A stretch of DNA of 64,000 nt, taken from the NCBI RefSeq assembly GCF_006575665.1, contig NZ_CP041253.1, positions 4,067,001 to 4,131,000 on the forward strand, given 5' to 3'. Positions 27,101 to 33,414 of this stretch are shown one piece after another (positions within the stretch are counted from its first letter, which is position 1; each line of letters begins with the position of its first letter). Under the pieces are notes generated by a model. That model was given only the letters and a program-made list of their open reading frames with translations, did no database searches and was not told the origin of the DNA. Made by a program: the position numbers and the translations under genes. The DNA comes from Echinicola soli. Lineage in GTDB: Bacteria; Bacteroidota; Bacteroidia; Cytophagales; Cyclobacteriaceae.

Positions 27101-28081
27101 ATGGGTTTTACAAATCATGACGATAGTGCGGTACTTACTGGAGAGCTGTCCAGAACCGCAGGGGATGATTTGGGGAGTTATCCGATCAACATTGGTACCC
27201 TCTCAGCTGGGGATAACTATGCTATTCAATTCGAGGGGGCCTTATTTACCATAGAACCGGTACAAATTGAGGAGATTTTCACCCCAGCCCCGGTAGAGGT
27301 AGCATGGGGCGTATCACCCGGGGAGGTGAACCTACCGGAAAACGTCCTGATAAGAACCCGACATGATGAAATGATCAATCTTGCGGTGATCTGGGACAAA
27401 GGACCTATTAACCTGAGAAGCAGGGGAACCTACCAAATAACCGGAGAACTTGTCTTACCGAAAAGTATCGATGATAATACACCGGAACCATACATGGACG
27501 TAACGGTCCTCGCAAAACCTGTCCCGACCGACATCACACTCGATCATGATCAGTTTGAGGCATCGGTCGATCATACGCCAATTGCTGTGGGAGCATGTAC
27601 GGTTATTGATCCGGTTGATAGCCAACACACGCTTGGCTTAGTTCCGAAAGCCGCCGATAACCGGTACTTCTCCTTATCAGGAACTACTCTCTACTGGGAC
27701 AGCGAAGAAACAGTAGCCGGGAAGACTTCTTTCGACCTGTTATTACAGGTGACGGATGCGGACGGGAATATTATGGAGAAGACATTTACGGTTACCCGTC
27801 TTCGAAAACCACTTAATGAGGTGGTGATTTATAATAGCTTTACGCCGGACAATAACGGTTCCAATGATAGCTGGGGTGTCAGTGAACTACAGCTTTATAC
27901 TGAGGTGAGATTTATGATCTTTGAGCGAAGCGGTAAACGGGTTTTCTATACCGAAGATCCTAAGAAACGGTGGGACGGAACATATAACGGGAATAAAATG
28001 CCTTCCGGAACTTACTTCTGGGTAATAGAAGTAAAAGAAACCGGTGAAGTAAGGAAAGGAACATTAAACCTGTTGAGATGA
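15173..28081 (+). CDS. Giant T9SS-secreted triple PL8 polysaccharide lyase
   Basis: A 4302-residue secreted enzyme. Signal peptide 1-26. Three PL8 lyase modules (about 33-720, 1081-1770, 2132-2820), each an alpha-toroid plus beta-sandwich. PL8 enzymes cleave uronic-acid polysaccharides (hyaluronan, chondroitin, xanthan) by beta-elimination. Catalytic Asn/His/Tyr/Arg are kept at the same spacing: N191/H240/Y249/R303, N1240/H1289/Y1298/R1352, N2290/H2339/Y2348/R2402; Glu385/1434/2484 also match chondroitinase AC. Five DNRLRE/CBM96-like modules follow the lyases (733-905, 909-1075, 1782-1955, 1959-2122, 2832-3003). Then four SprB repeats (3005-3310), putative Ig domains (3311-3478), seven MBG repeats (3479-4028), further Ig-like segments, and a type B gliding-motility-associated sorting domain (4214-4302, from VVIYNSFTPDNNGSNDSW). 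The PorP/SprF gene overlaps its end. Substrate not determined. Confidence 0.93.
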   Translation: MMKVLLKPLIAIVFLFLIGLSGLVHAQSDPETSEIDIIQERFYQGFISSPSVESNDQNVTNLMASQEGDGSWSDIDYQSNAQSIWPPGDHLYRLEIYARSYSNPASDYYNSADLLSRIETTITYWLNLDPEPSSTNWFFYAISVPKDIGNTLIALREAPNGISTAMENDLLDWMTKSNRPFSDFTESGGPNLTDVAQHYMMRACITNDEHLLSETVEAVSASIKIDPESGIQPDNSFKAHGPQLYTYGYGTEFIKGIGVIGNSVVGTSFAFPVGKMAIFSDFMRKGFMKPVRGQYVDFNNFGRGISRPNNARAQPSIIAPISQIDLPEHKSEYEDAIARMKGEKDASYNIVPEHYHYWTTDYSLHIRPEYTFGLRSVSRRTAKSEAGNGENEKGHFLAEGVTYIGVSGDEYYNIYPTWDWNKIPGTTTPEITSYPKRPQWGGNLGTSSFVGGVSDGVYGVSAYAMDDYGTRAKKSWFFFDDEIVCLGSGIEATAAEAINTTVNQSHLTTDVNVSTTGGTSVLSSGMRSYNGDLKWVTQGNVGYLFPSGGNISLSNQTQTGTWKSINTSQSDAEVSHEVFKLWFNHGVAPQDASYSYVVLPGKGTPTAMQGYDQSRIDILVNSDSVQAVLHRTLNILQVVFYKAATLKYGDVLLKADRACTVMLTDPGSAEVAASVADPAQTHSELNLVYKNGVLGEPRTLTMTLPSGDYAGSTVSGKINSTLPVYVPPAPPIMSLVAIADSYVRDGSHSSKNYGTETGLVVKDNPSSYLRESLLKFDLSALPAQTDSVVLRLYVKETNADIEKGVKWKFYKVPNDWSETSVSYDDKPAATGDPIGEVRGSSAGTYVKLNVSGALQDHSTDQLSLLVVADLSSFSSGGNSSWTDATFASRESTEEGIRPQLLVYGDAPEEAVTGSVVAEADAFVDKDNPDNNYGSNGYMAAQQDRRDIFLRFDISDVDPDKVTSAKMRVFFKNDETSVGLNLHPVADNTWEETGITWNNAPAGGDVIATVSGESKAKQEAAAFDITSQLQNYQSDGEPGYITFKISSASGSGVYLDFYTRNSPETEYHPKLVYEEGGTTASTSEIDIIQERIYQGFISSPSVESNDQNVANLMASQEEDGSWSDIDYQSNAQSIWPPGNHFSRLEVYARSYSNPASDYYNSPELLSTIETTITYWLELDPEPSSTNWFFYTIGVPKDIGNTLIALREAPNGISTAMENDLIAVMTKGHPITHGYITGSASNTTDVAQHQIMRACLTDNAALLSEAVDAVTAWIKIDVEAGIQPDNSFKAHGPQLYTYGYGTEFIKGIGVIGNSVVGTSFAFPAGKMAIFSDFMRKGFMEPVRGRYVDFNVFGRGISRPNNARAQPNIIAPISQIDLPEHKSEYEDAIARMKGEKDASYNIVPEHYHYWTTDYSLHIRPEYTFGLRSVSRRTAKSESGNGENIKGNFMTEGVTYIGVSGDEYYNIYPTWDWNKIPGTTTPEITSFPSRTSWGSNLGTSSFVGGVSDGVYGVSAYAMDDYGTRAKKSWFFFDDEIVCLGSGIEATAAEAINTTVNQSHLTTDVNVSTTGGASVLSSGIRSYNGDLKWVTQGNVGYLFPSGGNINLSNQTQTGTWKSINTNQSDAEVSHEVFKLWFNHGVAPQDASYSYVVLPGKGTPAAMQSYDQSRIDILVNSDSVQAVLHRTLNILQVVFYKAATLKYGDVLLKADRACTVMLTDPGSAEVAASVADPAQTHSELNLVYKNGVLGEPRTLTMTLPSGDYAGSTVSGKINSALPVYVPPAPPVMSLVAIEDSYVRDGVHSSKNFGTETGLVVKDNPSSYLRESLLKFDLSGLPVQTDSVVLRLYVKGANTDIEKGVRWKFYKVADDWGETTVTYDNRPAATGDPIGEVWGSSAGTYVTLNVSGALQDHGTGQLSLLVAADLSSFSSGGNTGWTDATFASRESTAEETRPQLLVYGDAPEEAVTGSVVAEADAFVDKNNPDTNYGSNSYMAAQQDRRDIFLRFDISDIDPDKVTSAKMLVFFQNDETSVGLNLHPVADNTWGETGITWNNAPAGGGVIATVSGESKAKQEAAAFDITSQLQNYQSDGEPGYITFKISSVSWAYLDFYTINSPETEYRPKIVYEEGDPSGTTASNSEIDIIEERFYQKFLSSESVGSNDQKVVVLSDSQNADGSWPDIDYQSQDNVIWPPGRHFKMLEVYVRSYTNPESAYYRSAELLQRIETTITYWVELNPEPESVNWYHGTIGLPKRIGQILIALRQVPETIPVMLENELLAWMTKGLPITHQYMVGSASNTSDVAQHQIMRACLTDDPVLLSETVDVVTAWIKIDIKAGIQPDYSFKAHGSQLYIYGYGSEFIKGIGLIGSVISGTSYAFSAEKMAILSNFVRKGFIKPLRGGFADLNNFGRGITRPNNGKAPKSLIGTISVIDLPEHKSEYDDAIARMTGEKEPSYNLSPEHTHYWTTDYSLHLRPEYTFGLRLVSNRTIKSEGSSTENLKGHFLAEGVTYIAVDGDEYYNIYPTWDWNKIPGTTTPEITSFPTRPSWWNDKGVASFVGGVSDGVYGVSAYAMDDYGTRAKKSWFFFDDEIVCLGSGIEATAAEAINTTVNQSHLTTDVNVSTTGGASVLSSGIRSYNGDLKWVTQGNVGYLFPSGGNINLSNQTQTGTWKSINTNQSDAEVSHEVFKLWFNHGVAPQDASYSYVVLPGKGTPAAMQSYDQSRIDILVNSDSVQAVLHRTLNILQVVFYKAATLKYGDVLLKADRACTVMLTDPGSAEVAASVADPAQTHSELNLVYKNGVLGEPRTLTMTLPSGDYAGSTVSGKINSTLPVYVPPAPPIMSLVAIADSYVRDGSHSSKNYGTETGLVVKDNPSSYLRESLLKFDLSALPVQTDSVVLRLYVKETNADIEKGVKWKFYKVADDWGETTVTYDNRPAATGDPIGEVRGSSAGTYVKLNVSGALQDHGTDQLSLLVVADLSSFSSGGNSSWTDATFGSRESTEEGIRPQLLVYGELPLAITGHSQTNVSCSGGADGSATISVDGGSGNYTYLWSPSGGTGVKATGLAAGEYTVTVTDSNGLTVTQSFEITQAETSMHVHPTQNNVSCNGGSDGSATVSVTGGSEDYTYSWSTGGSDATATELTAGTYTVTVTDGFGCTVTKSFEITEPEALVATLSAQNSVSCNGGSDGLATVSVTGGSGDYTYSWSTGGSDATATGLTAGTYTVTVTDGNNCTVTKPVEITEAETSMHVHPTQNNVSCNGGSDGSATVSVTGGSEDYTYSWSTGGSGATATELTAGTYTVTVTDGFGCAVTQSFEITEPDPIVFHGKRLSNGKAGRTYDETVSASGSQGEFTYSIQSGKLPVGLNLSSTGHISGIPEEAGDFIIEISVADKCSSEHASFSIEIAKQNQSLTFKPFPSGVMYGEGSINVDAGASSGLKVKYTSSNPSVAVINGQQVDIVGAGTATITAVQEGNDEFESASKDQELTVGLRSINVTVDRKHKTYGEPDPVLTYTATGFANGEDESILRGSLDRVSGEGTGTYAIRQGTLSVGSNYTINFEGADFSISPAALKVKADSHSKIYGEGDPVFTVGYEGFVNGEDKTVLGGSLSVKRAAGEDAGSYAVTPSGYTAKNYTIDYADGNLEIVPAALKVKADSHSKIYGEGDPMFTVGYEGFVNGEDKAVLGGSLSVKRADGEDAGSYAVIPSGYTAENYTIDYADGNLEIVPAALKVKADSHSKIYGEGDPMFTVGYEGFVNGEDKTVLGGSLSVKRADGEDAGSYAVIPSGYTAENYTIDYADGNLEIVPAALKVKADSHSKIYGEGDPMFTVGYEGFVNGEDKTVLGGSLSVKRADGEDAGSYAVTPSGYTAENYTIDYADGNLEIVPAALKVKADSHSKIYGEGDPMFTVGYEGFVNGEDKTVLGGNLSVKRAAGEDAGSYAVTPSGYTAENYTIDYADGNLEIVPAALKVKADSHSKIYGEGDPMLTYKAMGFTNHDDSAVLTGELSRTAGDDLGSYPINIGTLSAGDNYAIQFEGALFTIEPVQIEEIFTPAPVEVAWGVSPGEVNLPENVLIRTRHDEMINLAVIWDKGPINLRSRGTYQITGELVLPKSIDDNTPEPYMDVTVLAKPVPTDITLDHDQFEASVDHTPIAVGACTVIDPVDSQHTLGLVPKAADNRYFSLSGTTLYWDSEETVAGKTSFDLLLQVTDADGNIMEKTFTVTRLRKPLNEVVIYNSFTPDNNGSNDSWGVSELQLYTEVRFMIFERSGKRVFYTEDPKKRWDGTYNGNKMPSGTYFWVIEVKETGEVRKGTLNLLR
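15265..24180 (+). repeat. Three tandem ~3.1-kb PL8(+carbohydrate-binding) repeat units
   Basis: Unit boundaries are about 15265-18410, 18411-21560 and 21561-24180; equivalent points are 3147-3150 bp apart. The blocks at ~16513-17345, ~19660-20492 and ~22810-23642 are almost identical at DNA level, while the first half of unit 3 is clearly diverged. A patch in unit 2 (18830-19010) matches unit 3 better than unit 1. Unit 3 has one binding module where units 1 and 2 have two. Confidence 0.9.
25841..27025 (+). repeat. Five tandem 237-bp repeats encoding MBG domains
   Basis: The unit starts at 25841, 26078, 26315, 26552 and 26789, exactly 237 bp (79 codons) apart, with a partial sixth start at 27026. 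Each encodes ALKVKADSHSKIYGEGDP onward to NLEIVPA. Copies differ by only a few bases, so copy number is probably unstable. More diverged MBG repeats flank them on both sides. Confidence 0.95.
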
Positions 28082-28146
28082 TGGTGCGTTTTTCGATTAT
28101 TTCCAATTGGTATGTGGATATACAATCAGATAAGCTATTTATAAAA

Positions 28147-29100
28147 ATGAGAAAAATACTTATTATATTATTATTGATAATGGCTGCCCCTCTTACTGTA
28201 ATGGGGCAGTCCAGAAAATATATCAGCCAGTTCAGCTTTTTCCAAAGTTACTTTAATCCAGGGCTCACGGGGTATGAGGGAAGTGCTCTCAGGGGCTTTA
28301 TCAGGAATCGGTGGAGTGGATTTGAAGGGGCACCGAGGACGATGTTCTTCAGTGGGGAGTTGGATTTTGCGGAGATGAAGGGAGCACGAGATCCAAGCCT
28401 AACGGGGAAAAATGCCGTTGGGTTAAACCTTCTTTTTGATAAGTATGGTGCATTTGCCGAAACTGGTCTTGTCTTATCCTATGCCAGTAGGGTTCGACTT
28501 ACGGCCAAACACAATCTACGTCTGGGAGCTGGAGTAAGTTATACCAATATAAAACTGGACGGCACTGCCATGACCGCGGAGCAACAAAATGACGAAGTTC
28601 TTGGCAAATATATTGGGGGATTTTCGGATATGCAGATCGTGGACTTCAATATTGGACTGGCTCTTACCCATTCACAATACTACATTTCTTATGCCATGCA
28701 TCAAGTAAATGGTGGTAGAATATCCAGTGGTGATGATTTCTTGGATGGACGTCCCGTAAATTACATTGTGCAGGCCGGGTACCGGGAAGCTCTAAGCGAT
28801 AAACTTGCAGTGATTACCAATATCTACTTCAGATCCCAAAATGATCTTTTCAACAATGTGGAGTTTAATGTGAAGGCACTCCTTATGGACAAATTTTGGA
28901 TCGGAGGTGGCCACCGCGTTGACTATGCCAATAACCTTCAGGTCGGTCTATTGACCAATAGGTTCAGGTTTGGCTATGTATATGAATTTCCTACCAACGG
29001 AAGTTACCACTTTCCCGGAAGTACCCAGGAATTTATGTTGGTTTTCAACCTCTTTAGAAAAAATGAGCGCAGGTACGCCGACGAAGTATTGATTTGGTAG
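28147..29100 (+). CDS. PorP/SprF-family type IX secretion-associated outer-membrane protein
   Basis: A PorP/SprF-type protein, predicted as an outer-membrane beta-barrel. The motif KYISQFSFFQSYFNPGLTGYEG near the mature N-terminus and the ending EFMLVFNLFRKNER are typical. I choose the ATG at 28147 (318 residues) because it starts a clean signal peptide (MRKILIILLLIMAAPL ... MGQ); the frame is open back to 28078, overlapping the stop of the giant gene. In Bacteroidetes, PorP/SprF genes commonly follow genes whose products carry a type B sorting domain and are thought to help secrete or anchor them. That pairing is exactly what is seen here, so it likely serves the triple PL8 lyase. Confidence 0.9.
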   Translation: MRKILIILLLIMAAPLTVMGQSRKYISQFSFFQSYFNPGLTGYEGSALRGFIRNRWSGFEGAPRTMFFSGELDFAEMKGARDPSLTGKNAVGLNLLFDKYGAFAETGLVLSYASRVRLTAKHNLRLGAGVSYTNIKLDGTAMTAEQQNDEVLGKYIGGFSDMQIVDFNIGLALTHSQYYISYAMHQVNGGRISSGDDFLDGRPVNYIVQAGYREALSDKLAVITNIYFRSQNDLFNNVEFNVKALLMDKFWIGGGHRVDYANNLQVGLLTNRFRFGYVYEFPTNGSYHFPGSTQEFMLVFNLFRKNERRYADEVLIW

Positions 29101-29110
29101 TGTTCTTGAG

Positions 29111-29153
29111 CCCCAAGGCAATGTAAACGGTCTGTTGAGCACCTTGGGGTTTT
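29111..29153 (+). terminator. Terminator after the PL8-PorP operon
   Basis: CCCCAAGG and CCTTGGGG form a perfect 8-bp stem with a 23-base loop, followed by TTTT, 10 bases after the PorP stop. Confidence 0.6.
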
Positions 29154-29429
29154 CCCGTACTTTGAACAATATTCCGTCCATCCATACGATCAATAGACCG
29201 AGTCAAGGGAACCGTTCAGCCAGCGGGACATCCCTTTGGCCTACATGGAGCAGATTACATTCTATAGGCCTTCGGCATATTTTTCCTTTTGGGAGTGTGC
29301 CCGTGGCGTGGATTGGGATTCGCCCATTGTTCCCTTTTACCATAACCCATTTAGGCCTCCAGCTCTCCATTGGGCACCTTCTCTATAGCACGTTTTTGGA
29401 GTTAGTTTAAAAACTGTTTACCGCAGGAT

Positions 29430-29478
29430 TCTCAAAAAATCAGTGCAGATTTTAACCAATCACACTGATTTTTTGAGA
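29430..29478. terminator. 16-bp inverted repeat, terminator-like
   Basis: TCTCAAAAAATCAGTG pairs perfectly with CACTGATTTTTTGAGA across a 17-base loop. It lies 147 bp beyond the end of the minus-strand gene that stops at 29625. U-rich sequence follows on the plus strand. The rest of the 29101-29624 gap shows nothing I can identify. Confidence 0.5.
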
Positions 29479-29624
29479 TTTGTCTTTTTACTGCAAAACC
29501 CTCTCTGCGGACTTTCACAGTTTATGAATTACTCCAAAGATCACTCTGTAAATTAGCAAACTGCGAAAATGAGTCCCCATTGTAAATCATAGCACCTATT
29601 TATATTATCATTTGACAATAGCTA

Positions 29625-30179
29625 TTATGATTCTTCCTTAAATGTCCCATGTTTCAAGTCAACCTTAAATTGCTGGCCATCAATGGCATTAATCACCAAA
29701 AAGGAATCACCTGTTGCATCTACTTCATAAGCGTACGGATTCCCGGTTTCAGTCAACCAATAATAATGCAATTCACCTTTCTTTAGCTTTCTCCGAGGAA
29801 TGTCCAGTGACTTTCCATTAATGGGGGAATGAACCTGATGGCCGTTTTTATAGATATGAACAATTGGGTTTTCCTTATTGTACCAATTTTCGACGTAGGT
29901 AAAGAACTGGCCATCATTGGATAAAATCCCGGTAGCTTTACCCGAATAGGTATATGCTGACTCCCAAAGCAATTTTCGACTATCTTCAATCAGTTCATAA
30001 ACTTGTATCTTCCAATCATTTTTCCAACCGGGATTCACTTCATTGTCGTCTGCCGGTCGAATGCTTGCCAAATATTTTCCATTTTCTGATATCACTTCAA
30101 AAGCGCACCAACATACCTCTTTGGCTTCAAGGAATTGAAAAGAGAGGAATACCACTACAGTCAAAAGCAAATTTTTCAT
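29625..30179 (-). CDS. Secreted protein of unknown function
   Basis: A 184-residue exported protein. The ATG at 30179 gives the signal peptide MKNLLLTVVVFLSFQFLEA; an ATG five codons upstream is the alternative. The mature part contains two nearby cysteines (EVCWCAFEV) and beta-propeller-like phrases (SENGKYLASIRPADD, LSNDGQFFTYVENW), suggesting a partial WD/NHL-like beta fold, but I do not recognise the family. Its neighbours are unrelated. Plus-strand and minus-strand genes diverge here, leaving a 236-bp AT-rich promoter region. Confidence 0.7.
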   Translation of the reverse strand: MKNLLLTVVVFLSFQFLEAKEVCWCAFEVISENGKYLASIRPADDNEVNPGWKNDWKIQVYELIEDSRKLLWESAYTYSGKATGILSNDGQFFTYVENWYNKENPIVHIYKNGHQVHSPINGKSLDIPRRKLKKGELHYYWLTETGNPYAYEVDATGDSFLVINAIDGQQFKVDLKHGTFKEES

Positions 30180-30415
30180 ATATGTTATAGTCATAAGACG
30201 AGTCAGCTATTTGATGAATAATTTAGCTTAAATTACCTAAGAACAATTGTTTATGCTACTCAAAAAGATTAACAAAGTGTTAAAATCGACAAGATAAAAT
30301 AACACAAAAAGTCAAGAATAAGTATAAATGGTATTTTTTAGTATATAAAAATCACATTAATCGTATTAAGTTAGATGTTAAAATTGATCACCATTAGCAT
30401 ACATCGTTTATCATT

Positions 30416-30931
30416 ATGAAAAAAGTATATACCATTTCACTACTATTTCTTTTAACTACTCCCATGCTGCAAGCCCAGCACTATAGCCATATGAAAAGTA
30501 AAAGTTTTGTCGGCATAGGACTAGGGCTACCTTATGGAGGCATCGGTTTGAAATTTACTTATAATCCGATTAATATGCTGTCAGTATTCGGAGGATTGGG
30601 ATATAACCTGGGCAATGTTGGAAGCAATGCTGGAATAGAGTTGGAAATCCCTTCCCAAGAACAATCTTCTGCGTATTTTACAGCAATGTATGGATATAAT
30701 GGAGCAACTAGAGGTGGCGGACACTTTTTGAGCGGAAAGAATTATTACGGTGTTAGTTTTGGAGGAGGAATAAAAATCAACTCAAAAAGAGTTCCCGGAA
30801 AGTTTGTCAATATTGGTCTACTGATCCCTCTCCGCTCAGAGGAATTTGAAAGTATTAATAATCGCTTGGACCAAAAGGCCTGGCCAATGCTTATTACGGT
30901 TGGATTAAATTTTATGGCCTCGGAGCCATAG
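30416..30931 (+). CDS. Small outer-membrane beta-barrel-like protein
   Basis: A 171-residue protein with a signal peptide (MKKVYTISLLFLLTTPMLQAQ). The mature region alternates glycine and aromatic residues (KSFVGIGLGLPYGGIGLKF, MLSVFGGLGYNLGNVG, YYGVSFGGGIKI) and ends in a strand (PMLITVGLNFM), as expected for an 8-stranded barrel. No specific family is recognised. It is a single-gene unit on the plus strand. Confidence 0.7.
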   Translation: MKKVYTISLLFLLTTPMLQAQHYSHMKSKSFVGIGLGLPYGGIGLKFTYNPINMLSVFGGLGYNLGNVGSNAGIELEIPSQEQSSAYFTAMYGYNGATRGGGHFLSGKNYYGVSFGGGIKINSKRVPGKFVNIGLLIPLRSEEFESINNRLDQKAWPMLITVGLNFMASEP

Positions 30932-31453
30932 TCCCTCCTTTTGGTGCTTTACCTTTATTATCTTTAGCCCTTATCAAACTAAAAATACAATTAGCACCTA
31001 TTGAGATATCAACAAGTAAATAAAAAAATATATGTGTATCCGCAATGTTGCACGTAACCAAATTCATTACTGTTTTTTCTTTATTCATCTCTCCTACTTT
31101 TTATTCAGGTATTGGACTGATTTTCAAAGAGCTTCATGAATGTTTCGCATTTCCATTGATGAAAAAGTCTAGGTATGGAGCATTCTTTAAATTGAGTGAT
31201 TTGGTATTCCGGTTACAATTTCATTTGGCTTAATTTGGTTTTGTGCCAGTTGCTTAGGGCTGAAAATGAGTGGATCTTGCTCGTCCACTTCGTAAGCTAA
31301 CTCATTTTCTTAACGCCCCCATCAACTATCCCAAAACCGAATGCTACAAAGGCCAATAAAAGGATTTCATGTAAATATTTCCTTTCTCCAGTGGTACGTG
31401 CAAAGTAACGGGTAGTCATTAAAAACAAATGATTATAAGAACAATAAACCTAT
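30932..31453. other. Intergenic stretch with one structured hairpin
   Basis: 522 bp with no supported gene. A 62-codon open frame (31045-31233) has a hydrophobic start but nothing to support it. At 31262-31309 GAAAATGAGT and ACTCATTTTC flank an inner stem AGTGGA/TCCACT; on the plus strand this ends in TTTTCTT and may terminate leftover transcription. Confidence 0.4.
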
Positions 31454-32113
31454 CTACTTAAACCTAAACTTCAAGTATTTAATCTTCTCCCCCTTTGCGC
31501 TGAAAATGGTTTCATAGCGTGTTTTGATACCATGGTGATCATTACGGAATTCCGAAGCGTAAAAATCATGTGTAAAAACCAAGTCCCTGATATCGGCTCT
31601 GTTTTGAAGTAATTCTACGGTGTAATCAAACAACCCCGTATTATCCGTCTTAAAATGGATCCAGCCATCATTCTGGATCATCGGTTTGTACATTTCCAAA
31701 AATCTAGGGGATGTTAACCGCTTCTTCTCATCCCCATCCCTTGGCCGGGGGTCAGGAAAGGTGATCCACAGTTCACTGATTTCTTTTTCTGCAAAAAAGC
31801 GGTCCAGTAGCTCAATTTGCGTCCGCAAAAAGGCCACATTCTTCAAGCCCTCTTCGATGGCTATGGTGCTTCCTTTCCAGATTCTAGCACCCTTTATGTC
31901 CACCCCGATAAAGTTCTGCTCAGGATACTCCCTCCCCAGCCCTACGGTAAATTCTCCTCTACCACAAGCCAATTCAACCACAATTGGCTGTTCATTCTTA
32001 AACTGTTCCTTTCTCCAATTGCCTTGGATGCGTCCAAAGATATCTTTGCCTTCCTGGACGACATTGCTATTTTCCTCGTTGGCCTTAAATCTCGCCAGCT
32101 TATTTCTGCCCAT
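31454..32113 (-). CDS. trmB: tRNA (guanine(46)-N7)-methyltransferase
   Basis: TrmB transfers a methyl group from S-adenosylmethionine to N7 of G46 in the tRNA variable loop. The protein (219 residues from the ATG at 32113) shows the SAM-binding motif VVELACGRGEFTVGLG and the TrmB motif WITFPDPRPRDGDEKKRL, followed by LTSPRFLEMY. The N-terminus MGRNKLARF is the usual one for Bacteroidetes TrmB. The frame is open 10 codons further upstream, but that would run into folC; with the chosen start there is a single base between the folC stop and the trmB ATG. The pair is co-transcribed with the TonB/ExbBD genes upstream. Confidence 0.93.
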   Translation of the reverse strand: MGRNKLARFKANEENSNVVQEGKDIFGRIQGNWRKEQFKNEQPIVVELACGRGEFTVGLGREYPEQNFIGVDIKGARIWKGSTIAIEEGLKNVAFLRTQIELLDRFFAEKEISELWITFPDPRPRDGDEKKRLTSPRFLEMYKPMIQNDGWIHFKTDNTGLFDYTVELLQNRADIRDLVFTHDFYASEFRNDHHGIKTRYETIFSAKGEKIKYLKFRFK

Positions 32114-32114
32114 T

Positions 32115-33407
32115 TTATAAGTTTTCGATTTCAGCGACCACAAAGGTACTGCCTCCGATAAAAATAAGATCGTTTTTTGATGCTTTTTTTAGGGTATCGG
32201 CCAAGGCTACATTGACATTCCGAATAACTTCACCTTCGATCCCCTGAGCTGCGGCTTTTTCCTGGAGCTGATCAGCAGGTAGTGCCCTGGGGATATTAGC
32301 TTCACAAAAAACGTACTTTGCCGCTTTCGGCAAAAGGCTAAGCACCTTGCCCAGATCCTTATCATTGACCATCCCAAGGATAATATACAGTTGATCATAT
32401 CGCATAGCTTGGAGCTGCTCCATCAGTAGGCTAATGCCATCTTCGTTATGACCGGTATCACAATAGACCAAAGGCTTCTCACCTAGTTTTTGGAACCTCC
32501 CTTTCAATCCGGAAATCTCAGCAGCATGTGCAAGTCCAGATTGGATGCTTTCGGGTCTGATTGCGATCCCTTTATCCCTTAACACTTCTAACACCATAAG
32601 GACTCCAGGAAGATTTTTTTCCTGATACTTCCCAAAAAGATCTAATGAATAAACGGACTCTTTATTATTTTTAAAAACTTGATAATCACATGTTTTTAAA
32701 CCTCTATTTAAACCAATTTGTTGCACTTCAAAAAATTGGTTGGCGAAGAAAATAGGTGCTGCCTTTGCCATTGCCTTGGCTTTGAACACTTCAAAAGTTT
32801 CCGGTTGGTTTTGGCTGATGACCACGGGAACTTTTTCCTTAATAATGCCTGCCTTTTCTCCCGCTATTTCGACCAAGGTGGTACCCAAAAACTGAGTATG
32901 GTCCATACCGATATTGGTAATCAAACATACCTCAGGAGTAATCACATTGGTGCTGTCCAGTCTACCGCCCATCCCTACTTCGATGACGGCAAAGTCCACT
33001 TCCTCCGCTGCGAAATGGGCAAAAGCCAATCCCACCGTCATCTCAAAGAAACTGGGCTTTAGGCTATCGAGAAAATCACGGTATTGGGTTACAAAATCAA
33101 CCACTTTTTCTTGTGGTATCTCTTTGCCATTTATCTTTATTCTTTCCGTAAAGGATTTTAAGTGTGGAGAAGTGTACAGGCCTACTTTATAGCCAGCTTC
33201 TTGAAGAACAGCAGCGATCATATGGGAAGAACTCCCCTTGCCATTGGTGCCGGCTACATGAATGGACCTGAATTGCCTTTGGGGTTGACCAAGGTGTTCG
33301 CAGAGCTGAAGGGTATTGCTAAGGTCTTTCTTAAATGCCGCTGCACCAATTCGCTGGAACATCGGCAATGCATTGAACAAGTAGTCCAACGTCTCCTGGT
33401 ACGTCAT
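32115..33407 (-). CDS. folC: Folylpolyglutamate synthase / dihydrofolate synthase
   Basis: A 430-residue cytoplasmic Mur-ligase-type enzyme that joins glutamate to dihydropteroate or tetrahydrofolate using ATP. Seen: the P-loop IHVAGTNGKGSSSHMIAAVL near residue 49, the FolC signature GLYTSPHLKSFTERIKING, the central-domain motif EVGMGGRLDSTNVI, and the C-terminal ligase region with YCDTGHNEDGI. Length is normal. It lies 7 bases downstream of the TonB-like gene and one base upstream of trmB, in a single minus-strand run. Confidence 0.95.
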   Translation of the reverse strand: MTYQETLDYLFNALPMFQRIGAAAFKKDLSNTLQLCEHLGQPQRQFRSIHVAGTNGKGSSSHMIAAVLQEAGYKVGLYTSPHLKSFTERIKINGKEIPQEKVVDFVTQYRDFLDSLKPSFFEMTVGLAFAHFAAEEVDFAVIEVGMGGRLDSTNVITPEVCLITNIGMDHTQFLGTTLVEIAGEKAGIIKEKVPVVISQNQPETFEVFKAKAMAKAAPIFFANQFFEVQQIGLNRGLKTCDYQVFKNNKESVYSLDLFGKYQEKNLPGVLMVLEVLRDKGIAIRPESIQSGLAHAAEISGLKGRFQKLGEKPLVYCDTGHNEDGISLLMEQLQAMRYDQLYIILGMVNDKDLGKVLSLLPKAAKYVFCEANIPRALPADQLQEKAAAQGIEGEVIRNVNVALADTLKKASKNDLIFIGGSTFVVAEIENL

Positions 33408-33414
33408 CTTATGA

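Noticed and set aside
28078..28146. Upstream start of the PorP/SprF gene at the lyase stop codon
   Set aside because: The extra 23 residues precede a standard signal peptide that begins at the ATG at 28147; translational coupling remains possible.
31045..31233. 62-codon frame after the small barrel gene
   Set aside because: It starts hydrophobic but has no clear signal cleavage site, family match or supportive context.
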